A DNA stretch of 64,000 nucleotides from Neurospora tetrasperma FGSC 2508 (Eukaryota; Ascomycota; Sordariomycetes; Sordariales; Sordariaceae), in assembly GCF_000213175.1 (NCBI RefSeq), contig NW_009799099.1, forward strand, positions 3,663,215-3,727,214, in the 5' to 3' direction. Of this stretch, positions 1 through 9,728 are shown one piece after another (position 1 is the stretch's first letter; the number at the start of each line of letters is the position of its first letter). Both the position numbers and the translations under genes were made by a program. Below the pieces are notes generated by a model, which was given only the letters and a program-made list of their open reading frames with translations, searched no databases and was not told where the DNA came from.

Positions 1-412
1 GACCTGTCCCTCCGGCGGAGCTGTTCGAGAACAAGATCCCGCAATATCTACTCGACTTCGATGCACCCGAGGAAAGTCCACCTTACCTGAGTGCTGTCAA
101 CGCCATCGAGAAACTCCCAACGCCGCCTGCGCTTCCTGGCTTCCTCGGCAAGCCCATCCTCAACGCGGCCACCTTGATTAAAGATGACAACAGCGTTCTG
201 AACATGCCCAACCATACCGTTCTTAACCATCTAGCTACTAGCAGTATTAAGAATAATATTCTGGCTGTGTCGGCCACGACGAGATATAAGAACAAGGTTC
301 GTCTCCCCATATTTCGTAGCCGCATCTTTTTGCACATAGTCGTTAATGCTAACGGACTGTACAGTATGTGACGACAATCATGTACAAGCCAACAACGACA
401 GAGGGCATCTGA
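1..412 (+). CDS. AMPK beta subunit (SNF1 complex), 3' end only
   Basis: This is the C-terminal part of a SNF1/AMPK beta subunit, the scaffold joining the catalytic alpha and gamma subunits of the energy-sensing kinase. The frame is open from base 3 to 296. A 68-bp intron (297-364, GT...acag, with a CTAAC branch site just upstream) follows, and the last exon runs 365-412. The spliced product shows the conserved ASC (AMPKBI) domain: a PNHTVLNHLATSSIK stretch, then SATTRYKNK joined across the intron to YVTTIMYKP, which is the family's terminal beta-strand signature. The exon junction is in phase 0. The glycogen-binding CBM48 module and the start codon lie outside the window. It converges on KAE1, whose stop codon is 355 bp away. 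Confidence 0.9.
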
Positions 413-767
413 GTTTGGAATGCTAGTAGTCAGAGCTGGGTACCAGTTGGCTGGTGGCTACCACACTAGACGAACAGCGCAAGTCATGAGTAGAATAGCG
501 GTGCATTATGAACCGCCCAGTGTGACCTATTCTAGATATGTCTACAAGTAATGTCTATAAGACGCTGTAGCGATGACGAGGACACTTTATGGAAGCGGGC
601 GCAAACTGTTGTCAGCGAGCTGTCCACGGGCATCCTGCTCTATTAAAGGAGGCACTGAGGAACAACGAGAGGCGCATATAGAGTGGCTGCCGTGGATAGA
701 GTAAAGGTTATGGGATTTGGGGGTATCGTCGTAATGGTCATCTTCATCTTCGTCTCTTTCCTTGTCA
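413..767. other. Convergent 3' intergenic spacer
   Basis: This 355-bp spacer holds the 3' ends of the AMPK beta gene (plus strand) and KAE1 (minus strand). No conserved coding signal or RNA gene is visible in it. Confidence 0.6.
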
Positions 768-1832
768 TTAGTCCCTCCACTTGACGAAGACTTCATCGGT
801 TCTGAAGCGTTGTGTACATGTGCTTTCATCAAGCGGCGTCCGGAAGCCCGTCTCGTAGGCCAATAGACCAGCATGAGCAATCATGATGCCGTTGTCGATG
901 CAGAACCGTTCGTCGGTGGCGTAGACACTTCCGCCTCGCTCCGCTGCCATCGCGCCCATCATCTCCTGTAGCCGCTCGTTGCAACCGACACCGCCAACAA
1001 TAAGAACCTGGTTGCTACCGACGTGCGCCATAGCCCGCTCGGTGATCTCGACAAGCATGGCAAATACCGTCTCCTGCAAGCTGAAGCACAGATCTGCGGG
1101 TGTAAACGGTTCGCCGTCGGGGCCCGGCTCGCCCGCCTTCATCTGCGCCGCCAAGTCATCTGCCCGCCCCAGGATTCCGCTGAACGAACAATCCATTCCC
1201 TTGACCGCATACGGCAAGTCCAACAAGACTCGCCCTCCTTGCTTGGCCAGCTGCTCAATATTGTACCCGGGCGCCGGGTCGTTGCTGATCTCCAGCGTGC
1301 GCGCGAACCGGTCCAGGCAGTTGCCCACTGCAATATCCAGCGTCTCGCCGAAGATACGGTACCGCTGCTCCGCGTACGCAATCACCTGCGTATTACCCCC
1401 GCTCACGTACAGCACCACCGGGTTCGACGCCCCCGTTATCGCCCGCCCCATCTCGATATGCCCGACACAGTGGTTCACGCCCACCAATTCTTTACCCCAC
1501 AGCAGCGCGAGGGTGCGGGCGCCCACGGCCACCGACGTTAGGGGCCCGCCCATCCCGGGTCCCTTGGTGTAGCAGATGCAGTCGATTTCGGAGATGGAGA
1601 CCCCCGATAAGGCGAGCGCCTTCTTGGCTACGCGCACAAAGTAGGCACGGTGGTGTCGGGCTGTGTCCTTGGGAAGGAAACCGGTGCCGGGAGGAGAGAC
1701 GAAGGTGTCGCGCACGTTGGACAGGACAAGCGCTTCACCGGTAATGGGGTCGTGCGCGATGATGCCGATGCCGAGCTTGTTGGCGGAGCCTTCGCATCCG
1801 AGAGCGATGCGGCGGCCTTTGGCGTCGGGCAT
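768..1832 (-). CDS. kae1: KAE1/OSGEP: tRNA N6-adenosine threonylcarbamoyltransferase, KEOPS subunit
   Basis: A single-exon gene of 354 residues, the usual length for cytosolic Kae1. The enzyme transfers threonylcarbamoyl from TC-AMP to A37 of ANN-decoding tRNAs within the KEOPS complex (Bud32, Cgi121, Pcc1, Gon7). The ASKHA fold is clear: an N-terminal [15 protein letters not shown] phosphate loop, the metal-binding HxxxH (H121 and H125 in NHCVGH), YVSGGNTQV, and the C-terminal [12 protein letters not shown] segment that supplies the last metal ligand. There is no targeting extension, so it is the cytosolic/nuclear form and not the mitochondrial Qri7 type. The chosen ATG is followed directly by the conserved [13 protein letters not shown] region. 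About 2.8 kb upstream is gene-free. Confidence 0.96.
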   Translation of the reverse strand: MPDAKGRRIALGCEGSANKLGIGIIAHDPITGEALVLSNVRDTFVSPPGTGFLPKDTARHHRAYFVRVAKKALALSGVSISEIDCICYTKGPGMGGPLTSVAVGARTLALLWGKELVGVNHCVGHIEMGRAITGASNPVVLYVSGGNTQVIAYAEQRYRIFGETLDIAVGNCLDRFARTLEISNDPAPGYNIEQLAKQGGRVLLDLPYAVKGMDCSFSGILGRADDLAAQMKAGEPGPDGEPFTPADLCFSLQETVFAMLVEITERAMAHVGSNQVLIVGGVGCNERLQEMMGAMAAERGGSVYATDERFCIDNGIMIAHAGLLAYETGFRTPLDESTCTQRFRTDEVFVKWRD

Positions 1833-4674
1833 TGTTGGCTGTTGGGGCTTTGTTGGATAGAGCGAGGGAGGGGGAGGGTTTCGGTTACTTGGTGAATCGG
1901 GAGCCGTTTGCTTCGTATCAGATAACTCGCATGGATATTTCGTTGGGGATGTTTATCGAGGACCTTGATATCCTTTGGTTGTTGATAGGCGTCGCGTCGC
2001 GTACTGAATAGGTAGGATGGATGGATGTTGTCAGTGCCAAATCCAATGCCAGATGTCAGATGGAGAAAGTGATAATGGAGGGGCACCTTTTTAGAGTGGG
2101 GAAAATTTGATCGCGTCTGTGAATAGGCTAGGCGCGCCGTAGTGATCAAGGTGACGAAACTCGAGATCGAGATGAAAGAGGATGTACATACTTATTCCCC
2201 CAGCGGGCCGGTATCCCGTCTCCTGAAACCGGTCGACATCTTCATTACTTGCAACGATGCTTTAAAGCCATTCTCGCCCGTTCTTCCTCTCAAAACAAGG
2301 GAACGGCCTCGCCATGGGAATCAGCAATGGGATTTCGTCAGAGCCTTCCATGGAGTCGATGAGGGGTTCAAGGAAATGTGGGTCCCCGCAGCCGCTTGTG
2401 CACAGTCGAGTGGGACTTTATGTTGCTTTGGATGCGCAATGCAATGTTATGTAAGGCAGGCACGTAGCGTGGCTCGTGCGCTAGTAGTAGCAACGATTTC
2501 TATCCACATATAGCCGCAACGGCGCAAACTGTGACCATAGGCGCATGAGTTGTGTAAAAGACACTAGACGTTTGATTATTTCTAGCTTTACCATGAGCTG
2601 ATCCAACAGTTCCATTGCAACAAGAATGTGCAGATGAGCTTACGTGTTTTGACTTGCTCTGTGGATGCGCAAAAAGGCTCCGAGAAGTTCGGGGTCTGCC
2701 GAGCCTGGGCTTGGGGCTCTCTGCACGGGACCCCACTGCACCGAGAATCAATTCTCCCAGCCAAGCGAGAGTCCGCAGCCGTCCAACCATCTTCCATCCT
2801 CCGAGCCTGTATCACCCAACACCTCACCTCGTTGCCGCCAAACCCAAACCTCCCAACCGCACGGCCTGACCTGCCTCTTTCAACAGCCCAGTCGACTTCT
2901 TCCTCGTCTTCACCATCCTTTGCCCGCCATTTCTTCGGCAGAACATGGCCGGGCTTCTTCTTGTTCGGTTCTTGCAAGCTTCCGAGCTCACGGGACCATC
3001 TGGACCGGATTGGAGGCCGTGAATTCAGCACCGCCCCAAGTCTATGGGGATGGAGATACCCATATTCCCTCTTGAGGTGTGTTTCCCTCGTTCGTCTGAC
3101 TTCAGAGTGCTGCTTTGGCCATCTTTTTGTCTCGCACAACCCGTCTGATGTGGGCTTGATATGTCCGGTACCGTTGTGGGTGAACCTAGGCTGACCAGAA
3201 CTCTGCACCACAGGACCACCAACCACCCATGGAAAGCTGTTCACTTGACACCTCCATTCTGTCTTCCACCTTCTTTGGACATCGCTTCTTCTTCTTCCGC
3301 CTTTCCAAGTCTTTGGGAAATGCTGTTGTGGGCTGCTGGCTTCATGGTTCAAAATCACGAACCTCGCCACCAAGTCAGCAAAGCTGGCCTCCAGTCAGCC
3401 AGCCAGCCAGCCATTGCGGCTTGGTGATCCCACCCTAGAGCGCCCTCGAATTCTCCAGCTTGAGTTGACACCCATATCAACATTAAAATCACGGATTACC
3501 GGATCAGAATGTCTCTTTTTGCAAGGCATCTTCTGTTCCGGGAAACCGGCGATCAGCAGTTCTGCGAGAAGCCAGGGTCCTGCACCAAAAGGAGCAGCGG
3601 TCTCGACTCCGAAGCCTGGCAACGGAAGACTCGACCTCCAAGCCAGCATCGATATCGAAACCGCCGGTCAATTTTTCTTTCCTCGAGTTTTCTCTTTCTC
3701 AGCTTTTTTTTTCCACTTACGTACCTCGCGAGACCTCTTCCTTTGAGGCGTCCCCACTCTTTTATCACCAAGCACGCTGCACGGTCGCTCCGAAAGCCAA
3801 AGGGGCGACCCCCGTCTCTACGCTAAGCAGCGACCCGGTCTACCAGGGGCGCGAGGGAACACTTTTTTCTCTCTCTCGACACTTTTGTCGTCCTCCCAAC
3901 TTCCTGTCTTCTTGTGAAGCGTCTTGTGTCGGACCGCAGCTCGATTGCTGGTTTCCTATTGGCCCACCCGGTTCGCAAATTCTCGCACACCTCCGACCAA
4001 TTCGCACATCGGCCCAGGGCAGCACCGCGTGTTACCTAAGCCCAAATGTGGCACATGCATACGCTCGCAGCACTTGTTTCGGGGCTGCCGATGACCAAAC
4101 GCTCGGAACATCTCTGAGATCATTTCTGCTTTCCCCTGGCAACAACCTCCCGGACGCACCCGGTCTATAAGGCTTCGGTCGCCCTCCAGGCTTTCCAGAA
4201 GCAAAGATGCCTTGACAGATATCGAGACCAGCCTCCACGCTTGATGGCCATAGCCACTTTCGTGGTTCAGTCACACTGCACAATACAACACCGCGTGAAG
4301 CAACTGATGGGAGCCAGAAGTGGTATTTTACTGCTTTGGTATCTCATTACTGTTGTCGCTGCACAGCATCTCGCGTGTCTCAGCTATCCGCCGCCATCTA
4401 CACGATATCGGTACGACTACTTGTTTACATATATACATGAGTCGTTCCCCACTTCGCCAAACCTACACAAAAGCCGCAACCCAAACGCCTCGCCCCGGCC
4501 AGATCCTTCTCTTTAGCCCTGGCCCCATATCGCTAAATGCATCAATCGAGAGTTGAGGGGTATACACAGCAGTGGTCTTCCGAAGTTTATTCGGCTGCTC
4601 GACCACCAGCCCGCGAAAAAAGCCAAACGATATCTAAAAAAGATGACAACACAACACTCCTACAAACGCCAATT
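1833..4674. other. Gene-free interval upstream of KAE1 and downstream of EPL1
   Basis: About 2.8 kb without a gene I can support. It contains the KAE1 promoter and the EPL1 3' UTR. Several frames are open on both strands between about 2590 and 3830 (up to 261 codons), but the translations are basic, Ser/Pro/Trp-rich and resemble no family. Pyrimidine-rich tracts on the plus strand near 3660-3730 and 3865-3910 resemble fungal promoter DNA and could start an unannotated plus-strand transcript. A short AGCC tetranucleotide run lies at about 3398-3414. Confidence 0.5.
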
Positions 4675-6670
4675 TTATGACACCGGTTGAGCCTGGGGCT
4701 GCGGTTGCGGCTGTGGCTGTGCTACTGGTTGTTGTGGTTGAGGTAGAGGGAGAGATTGTGATTGATTTGGTTGAGGTTGTGATTGCGGTTGTGGTTGTCC
4801 CGGAGCAAAAGAAGATTGGGCAAGCTGTTGTGGGACGGCGCCCGGAGGGATGAACTGCCGGTTGATAACCGGTGGGGGTGGTCTTGTGACCGTCTGGAGT
4901 GGTATTGAAGCACGGTACCTCAATGCCTTTGTATCAAAGGGGTCCAGCATATACACCGGCGCGTCGTCCTCGTCATCAGAGGACTGATCATACTTCCAGC
5001 GATCGGACTGTTCTTCACTGAGGTCTCGGGCTGGACTAGGTAAACCACGACGGTCGATCCACAACCTGTTCAACCGGCCGATACGACGACGATATGAGGG
5101 TGGATGCGCCAATGACTGTTCGTCCTGGGCAACGCCCCTGAATTTTACTGGTGGTGGTGGGTTGGGTTTGGGCTTATCAAGATCCATCGGGGTGGGCTCA
5201 TCCATGGATCCTGAGGATGCAGACGCTGGTGGCGTCATGAGATACTGCGTCTTGGCAGGTCTGAAGCCCAAATCTTGTCTTGGGCCCTGAACGGGAGACA
5301 GCGGCTTGCCAGTGAGATCGACATAGTTCTTGTTCCAGTCGATGTGGTTCTGAATCTTCTTCTCGATCTCGATGATGAGCTCCGCATTCTTCTCGGCAAG
5401 GCGATCTGAGAGTTGGACAAGATCTGACTCTGCGGGACGGCCATCGGGGCGCACAGGCATACGGATCTGGGGAGGTGGAGGGGGTCTTTGAGCTGAGGGT
5501 GCCTCCGGAGCCTTCCTCTTTTGCGGCTGTTGTGAAGCGTTAGCGTTGGCTGATGTAAGTCTTGCACGTCTTGCCGTTTGACTAACCTTTTGGTTTACTA
5601 GATCCTCGTCGCCCGTCCTGATGCCTAGTCGGAGTTTTTGCTCCTTGATGATGGCTCGTTGATCGAAGATGGCTCGCTCTACCTTGAGCATATCTGCCTT
5701 GAGTAATTCCCGGTTGTGGGCTGCCAGGATGAGTTGACGACCTTCCTCCAGCTCCTTCCGCAGCCGCTTGAGTTTGTCCGCACTCTGCACATCTCTTGCC
5801 CTCGTTTTGCGAGTTTGACGAATCTCTCTTCGGCGAAAGCAGACGTAGGGATCAAGCTCGTCGCTTTCCGCATGTGTCTCGAATTTCAGTGTAGGGTTGA
5901 GCGGTCGGTTTTTGCTGATTTCGCGGCGCGACTTCCAGTACTCGTATATCTGCTTGGCATGAACCATGACTTTTGTGCTGTCTAATGGCTCCAGTCCTCG
6001 CAACATCTCCTGATAAGACGGCACTGTCTGGTCTATGGCCGAGAACGGCGTTATGTTTGCCGCCATGTCCTCATACACGTCCATGATCCTCTCAAAATCA
6101 TCTTCGGAGAGACGAGCGGACGGGGTCAGTTTCAGGTTGTAGGACTTGAGGAACGTCTCATCATCCTCGGTCATGTCATACATGCAACTGATGCATTCTT
6201 CTACCGTTTGGGAAAAACGGATATACGTGGATGTCTTGGCCACCTTTTGAGGGTAGAACTGGTCGTAATCCAGTTCACTCTGCTGTGGAGGGGGGACAGG
6301 AATTTCCTGGTCGGCGGCGACTCCTGCCCCCTTGAGCACAGCTTGAAGATGGTATTCCTAGTTACAGAAAGGGTAAGGTCAGCACCGGTGACATGCATGG
6401 CTGTGTGCATGGAAGGTAAGGTAAGTTGGTGATGGAGGCGTGATGGAGGCGCGGCAGACGGGTGGCACGTGCACGTGCACGTGACCCCGGTCGCGATCAA
6501 TCGGACATAGGTGTTTAACTCACATTTTCCTCGGCCTGTTCGACACCGGTGGCTATTTGGTTTTCGGAAGTGAGTGATTCATATTCGGAGGCTTCAATTT
6601 GATCCTCCCTGAGCACCGCAAGTTGTGTTTTGACACTCAGTTTCTTGTACCGAACCTTGCGGGTCGCCAT
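4675..6670 (-). CDS. epl1: EPL1, Enhancer-of-polycomb-like subunit of the NuA4 histone acetyltransferase
   Basis: Three exons: 6670-6524, 6357-5587 and 5526-4675, giving 589 residues. EPL1 anchors the Piccolo/NuA4 core (Esa1, Yng2, Eaf6) to the nucleosome and is needed for H4/H2A acetylation. Exon 1 starts MATRKVRYKKLSVKTQLAV, the basic EPcA N-terminus, which fixes the start. The EPcA domain continues in exon 2 (ELDYDQFYPQKVAKTSTYIRF, then YDMTEDDETFL). Next come a charged coiled-coil-like region with LKRLRKELEEGRQ, and a low-complexity tail dominated by Pro-Gln repeats. Intron 1 is 166 bp (6523-6358). Intron 2 is 60 bp (5586-5527, GTTAGT...GCTAACG...CAACAG) and has no in-frame stop, so it looks coding unless spliced. 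The gene is divergent from calcineurin B. Confidence 0.95.
6466..6483. promoter_or_regulatory. Three adjoining CACGTG E-boxes inside EPL1 intron 1
   Basis: The motif CACGTG occurs three times head to tail in 18 bp, within the 166-bp first intron of EPL1 and close to its translation start. CACGTG is the canonical E-box bound by bHLH factors. Binding here is inference. Confidence 0.5.
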
Positions 6671-8550
6671 GGTGAAGGTGTGGGCAATTGCGGCAGAAAG
6701 GCCTGGGGAAACCCCGACGAAATTTTTTTTATCTCATGCGGGATTGCATGCGAAATCGAACCGTCGAGTTTTTTGATGGAAAACTCGCGTCGCGGGTGAT
6801 ATTTTGATGGGCAAAATCTGGTCCCTTGATGGAGTGTCGTTGAGGTTTCGGCGCAGATTTTGCTGTTTTGGCGGCGGATTCGACGGCCAATGCACGGTCT
6901 TGGCGATTGGCTGGGCTTCTGCTCTTGCGAAGCCTGAATGGCGGGGGGAGGGGTTGAATGGGGTGGTTTTGGGCGAAGTTTTGCTGGTCGCGCTGGCTTT
7001 GCTGGCTTTTCAGGGAGGGAACGTAAGCGTGGTGCCCACTGCCCGGGCCGTCCATGGTCTGCGCGTCCACTCGCAACGAACCAGTCAACCACCACTGCCA
7101 GTGGCCACTGCACTGTTTGAAAGTTGGAAGCGCGGGCGCGCCTCCAAGGAACCCGATCCGAAGACTCCAACCTCGACTGCCCGCCTGAGAAGCCAAGCTG
7201 CCAACTGGAGCCCAAGGCAGTGCCAGCCCGCTCCGATAAGAGCAATATCGTCATGTAAGGTAAGGATTGGCGTGCAATCTTACAGAGATACACCGCGGCC
7301 ACAGCGATTCTACTATTTTGTTACCTGTTTTTGCTTGTTTTCAATCTTACTATCAGAACCCTTTGGCTCTTGGTGGAATGACGATGCAAGCAAGCATTTG
7401 CTGGTCGTCATGGACTCCTTGAACTTAGGGCATTCAGTGCTCAACCTGACAACACCCAAGTTGGATACTACAAATAAAGACTGATATCCTGCACCACTTC
7501 CTCTCCATGTCGTTGATATCGCATTTAATATTCAACGACAACTTGTGACTATCTGGAGATTTGGGCATTTGACTGTTACCGGTGCACCGCAGCCAAATAA
7601 AGATGGATTCCGAGGTGCAAATCATTTGCGCAGCAGCACATGCGATGCATTCCTTTTAGAATTCCTAAAACGGTCAATGGTTGGTTTGGTTTCAACGAGG
7701 AGGCACGCGAACAGTTCCAACAGACATCAACCCTGACCGTCGAAAGGGGCAGCGTGTTGAAATGAATCAATCAATGGGCTGATACGAGATGAGGAGGAGA
7801 AGTGGCCCGTGCATCCCACTTTTTACCCCACCATCCACGGCATAGATCCTCGTGCCTGCCCCCGCTGTCCGCCTGCCCAGCCGAGCCAAAGGCCGCGGCC
7901 CGCCTCTCCCTCTTTTGCCTCCGTTCCAGTCTGTGACCGCCAAACCGAAGAGGGGACCTGCCGACTGCGGGACGACAGTGGCCGCGGCGGGCTGCTGCTC
8001 TGCTGGTGTCAGCCCAGGAGTGCTCGTGAATGGGAGGCCCCCGCTGTTCGGTGAGGCAATCGAGCGCCGCACTGCAGCTATGGACTAGTGATAGCCCGAG
8101 CTACCTGGACCTTGACCACTTGTCAACCACCACTGGTGGCATCCCATCTCAGCCTTATTCCTGCCTTGTCCAGACCCTTATCGACCCGGAGTCGACCCCT
8201 AATTCCTCCAACCAGTGAATACCTCCTGCCTCACACTTTTTTCCTTTGCTGCTCAAGTGTTAACCCAACACCCAGCGCCCGAACTTCTTGCCAAAGTACC
8301 TAACGACGACTACCGACACGACCCATTCGTATTCTATCGCTTCAGCGTCGCATCACGTCGCATCTTTTGGCACGGGCACATTACTATCATCACGAGCACG
8401 ACAACCAGCGGTGGAAAGGAAACAGAACAAAACGAGAACTTGTCAACGATTCAGCACGGCGATTTGTACACCACCGTGCACTTTGATACCCAATAATACA
8501 GATATCCATCGGTCGAAAGAGTCCAGCAATACACAACACAAGCAGCAACC
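6671..8550. promoter_or_regulatory. Shared divergent promoter region, EPL1 / calcineurin B
   Basis: 1.88 kb between two divergent start codons. It must hold both promoters and 5' UTRs. The ORFs in it (up to 226 codons at 6804-7484) overlap in several frames and resemble no family. The 300 bp before the calcineurin B ATG are C/A/T-rich, as is typical of fungal 5' UTRs. Confidence 0.6.
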
Positions 8551-9728
8551 ATGGGCAACACCACCAGCTCCGTCCTGGACAACATTGTCCAGGGATCCAA
8601 CTGTACGTTTCGCTCGGCGACATGTTGAAGCCTGAAACCCTCTACACTCTTCGTTATGTCCTGAACTTTGTCGCATCGACAGCGGTGCAAAATTGTTACT
8701 CTCTTCTACGACGAAGTCACAGAGATATGGAGATGCACATTGCATGCTGCTTTACATCATCAAGCGCTATGCGCCTTTCTCGCAAGCTCTTGTTCAGATC
8801 ACTTTACTAACACACCTTTTTTTTACAGTCGACAGGGAAGAGGTTGACCGCTTGCGCAAGAGGTTTATGAAGTTGGACAAGGCATGTTTCTGCACATTCA
8901 TTCTCGTCCTGCGATCTTGTCCAGCTTAACTGTTGTCGCAAGCCAGCGAAGGCAGAAGTCGAACGGCCAAGACGATGGTCTTGTTGTTGGAATAACTGGC
9001 TAACCGGGCGGGATCTGGTTTAACAGGATAATTCCGGTACCATCGAGCGCGAAGAGTTCTTGAGCCTACCGCAAATATCGACAAATCCTCTGGCTACAAG
9101 GTTCGTTATATTCTACCTCTATACCTACCCTTGCTCATGTCAGTATATCGCATACCTCTGGCTTTCTCCGCGTGGAAATGCTGTCTGGGCACAATATGCG
9201 ACATCATCTAGAGTGAAGACTGGCGACTAACGGTTTCCGACTTGGGTGTTTTGCAGAATGATTGCCATCTTCGACGAAGACGGTGGTGGCGACGTCGACT
9301 TTCAAGAGTTCGTATCCGGTTTAAGCGCCTTCTCGAGCAAGGGCAACAAGGAGCAGAAGCTGCGGTTCGCTTTCAAGGTGTACGACATTGACCGTGACGG
9401 CTACATCAGCAACGGCGAGCTGTTTATCGTGCTGAAGATGATGGTGGGCAGCAACCTTAAGGACCAACAGCTGCAACAGATTGTCGACAAGACGATCATG
9501 GAGGCGGATTTGGACAAGGACGGCAAGATCAGCTTTGAGGAGTTCACCAAGATGGTGGAGAACACGGATGTCAGCATGAGCATGACTTTGGGTGAGTTCG
9601 CTCCTTTTTTCCTTCCTCCCGCCGGCTGAACACTTGTCTTCCGTCAGGCACTTGCCTCTATTGGGCAGGCTATTGATATTTGGACGACCAAAAAGCTGAC
9701 AGTCGACGCTTTAACAGATCAATTCTAG
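8551..9728 (+). CDS. cnb-1: Calcineurin regulatory subunit B
   Basis: Five exons: 8551-8602, 8829-8881, 9027-9100, 9257-9591 and 9718-9728, giving exactly 174 residues. This is the Ca2+-binding regulatory subunit of the Ser/Thr phosphatase calcineurin, which drives Crz1-type stress signalling, hyphal growth and Ca2+ homeostasis. It starts MGNTTSS, an N-myristoylation consensus. Four canonical EF-hand loops follow at residues 34-45, 66-77, 103-114 and 144-155, each with D at position 1 and E at position 12. Intron 2 (8882-9026) begins GCATGT after GACAAG, making it a GC-AG intron; no GT donor keeps the first EF-hand in frame. The last exon holds 11 nt, completing D172 and adding Gln, Phe and the stop. 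Intron 1 is 226 bp. Confidence 0.96.

Noticed and set aside
2588-3373. Long overlapping open frames on both strands upstream of KAE1
   Set aside because: Three or more frames are open at once, with no conserved domain, no consistent codon bias and no sensible start context.
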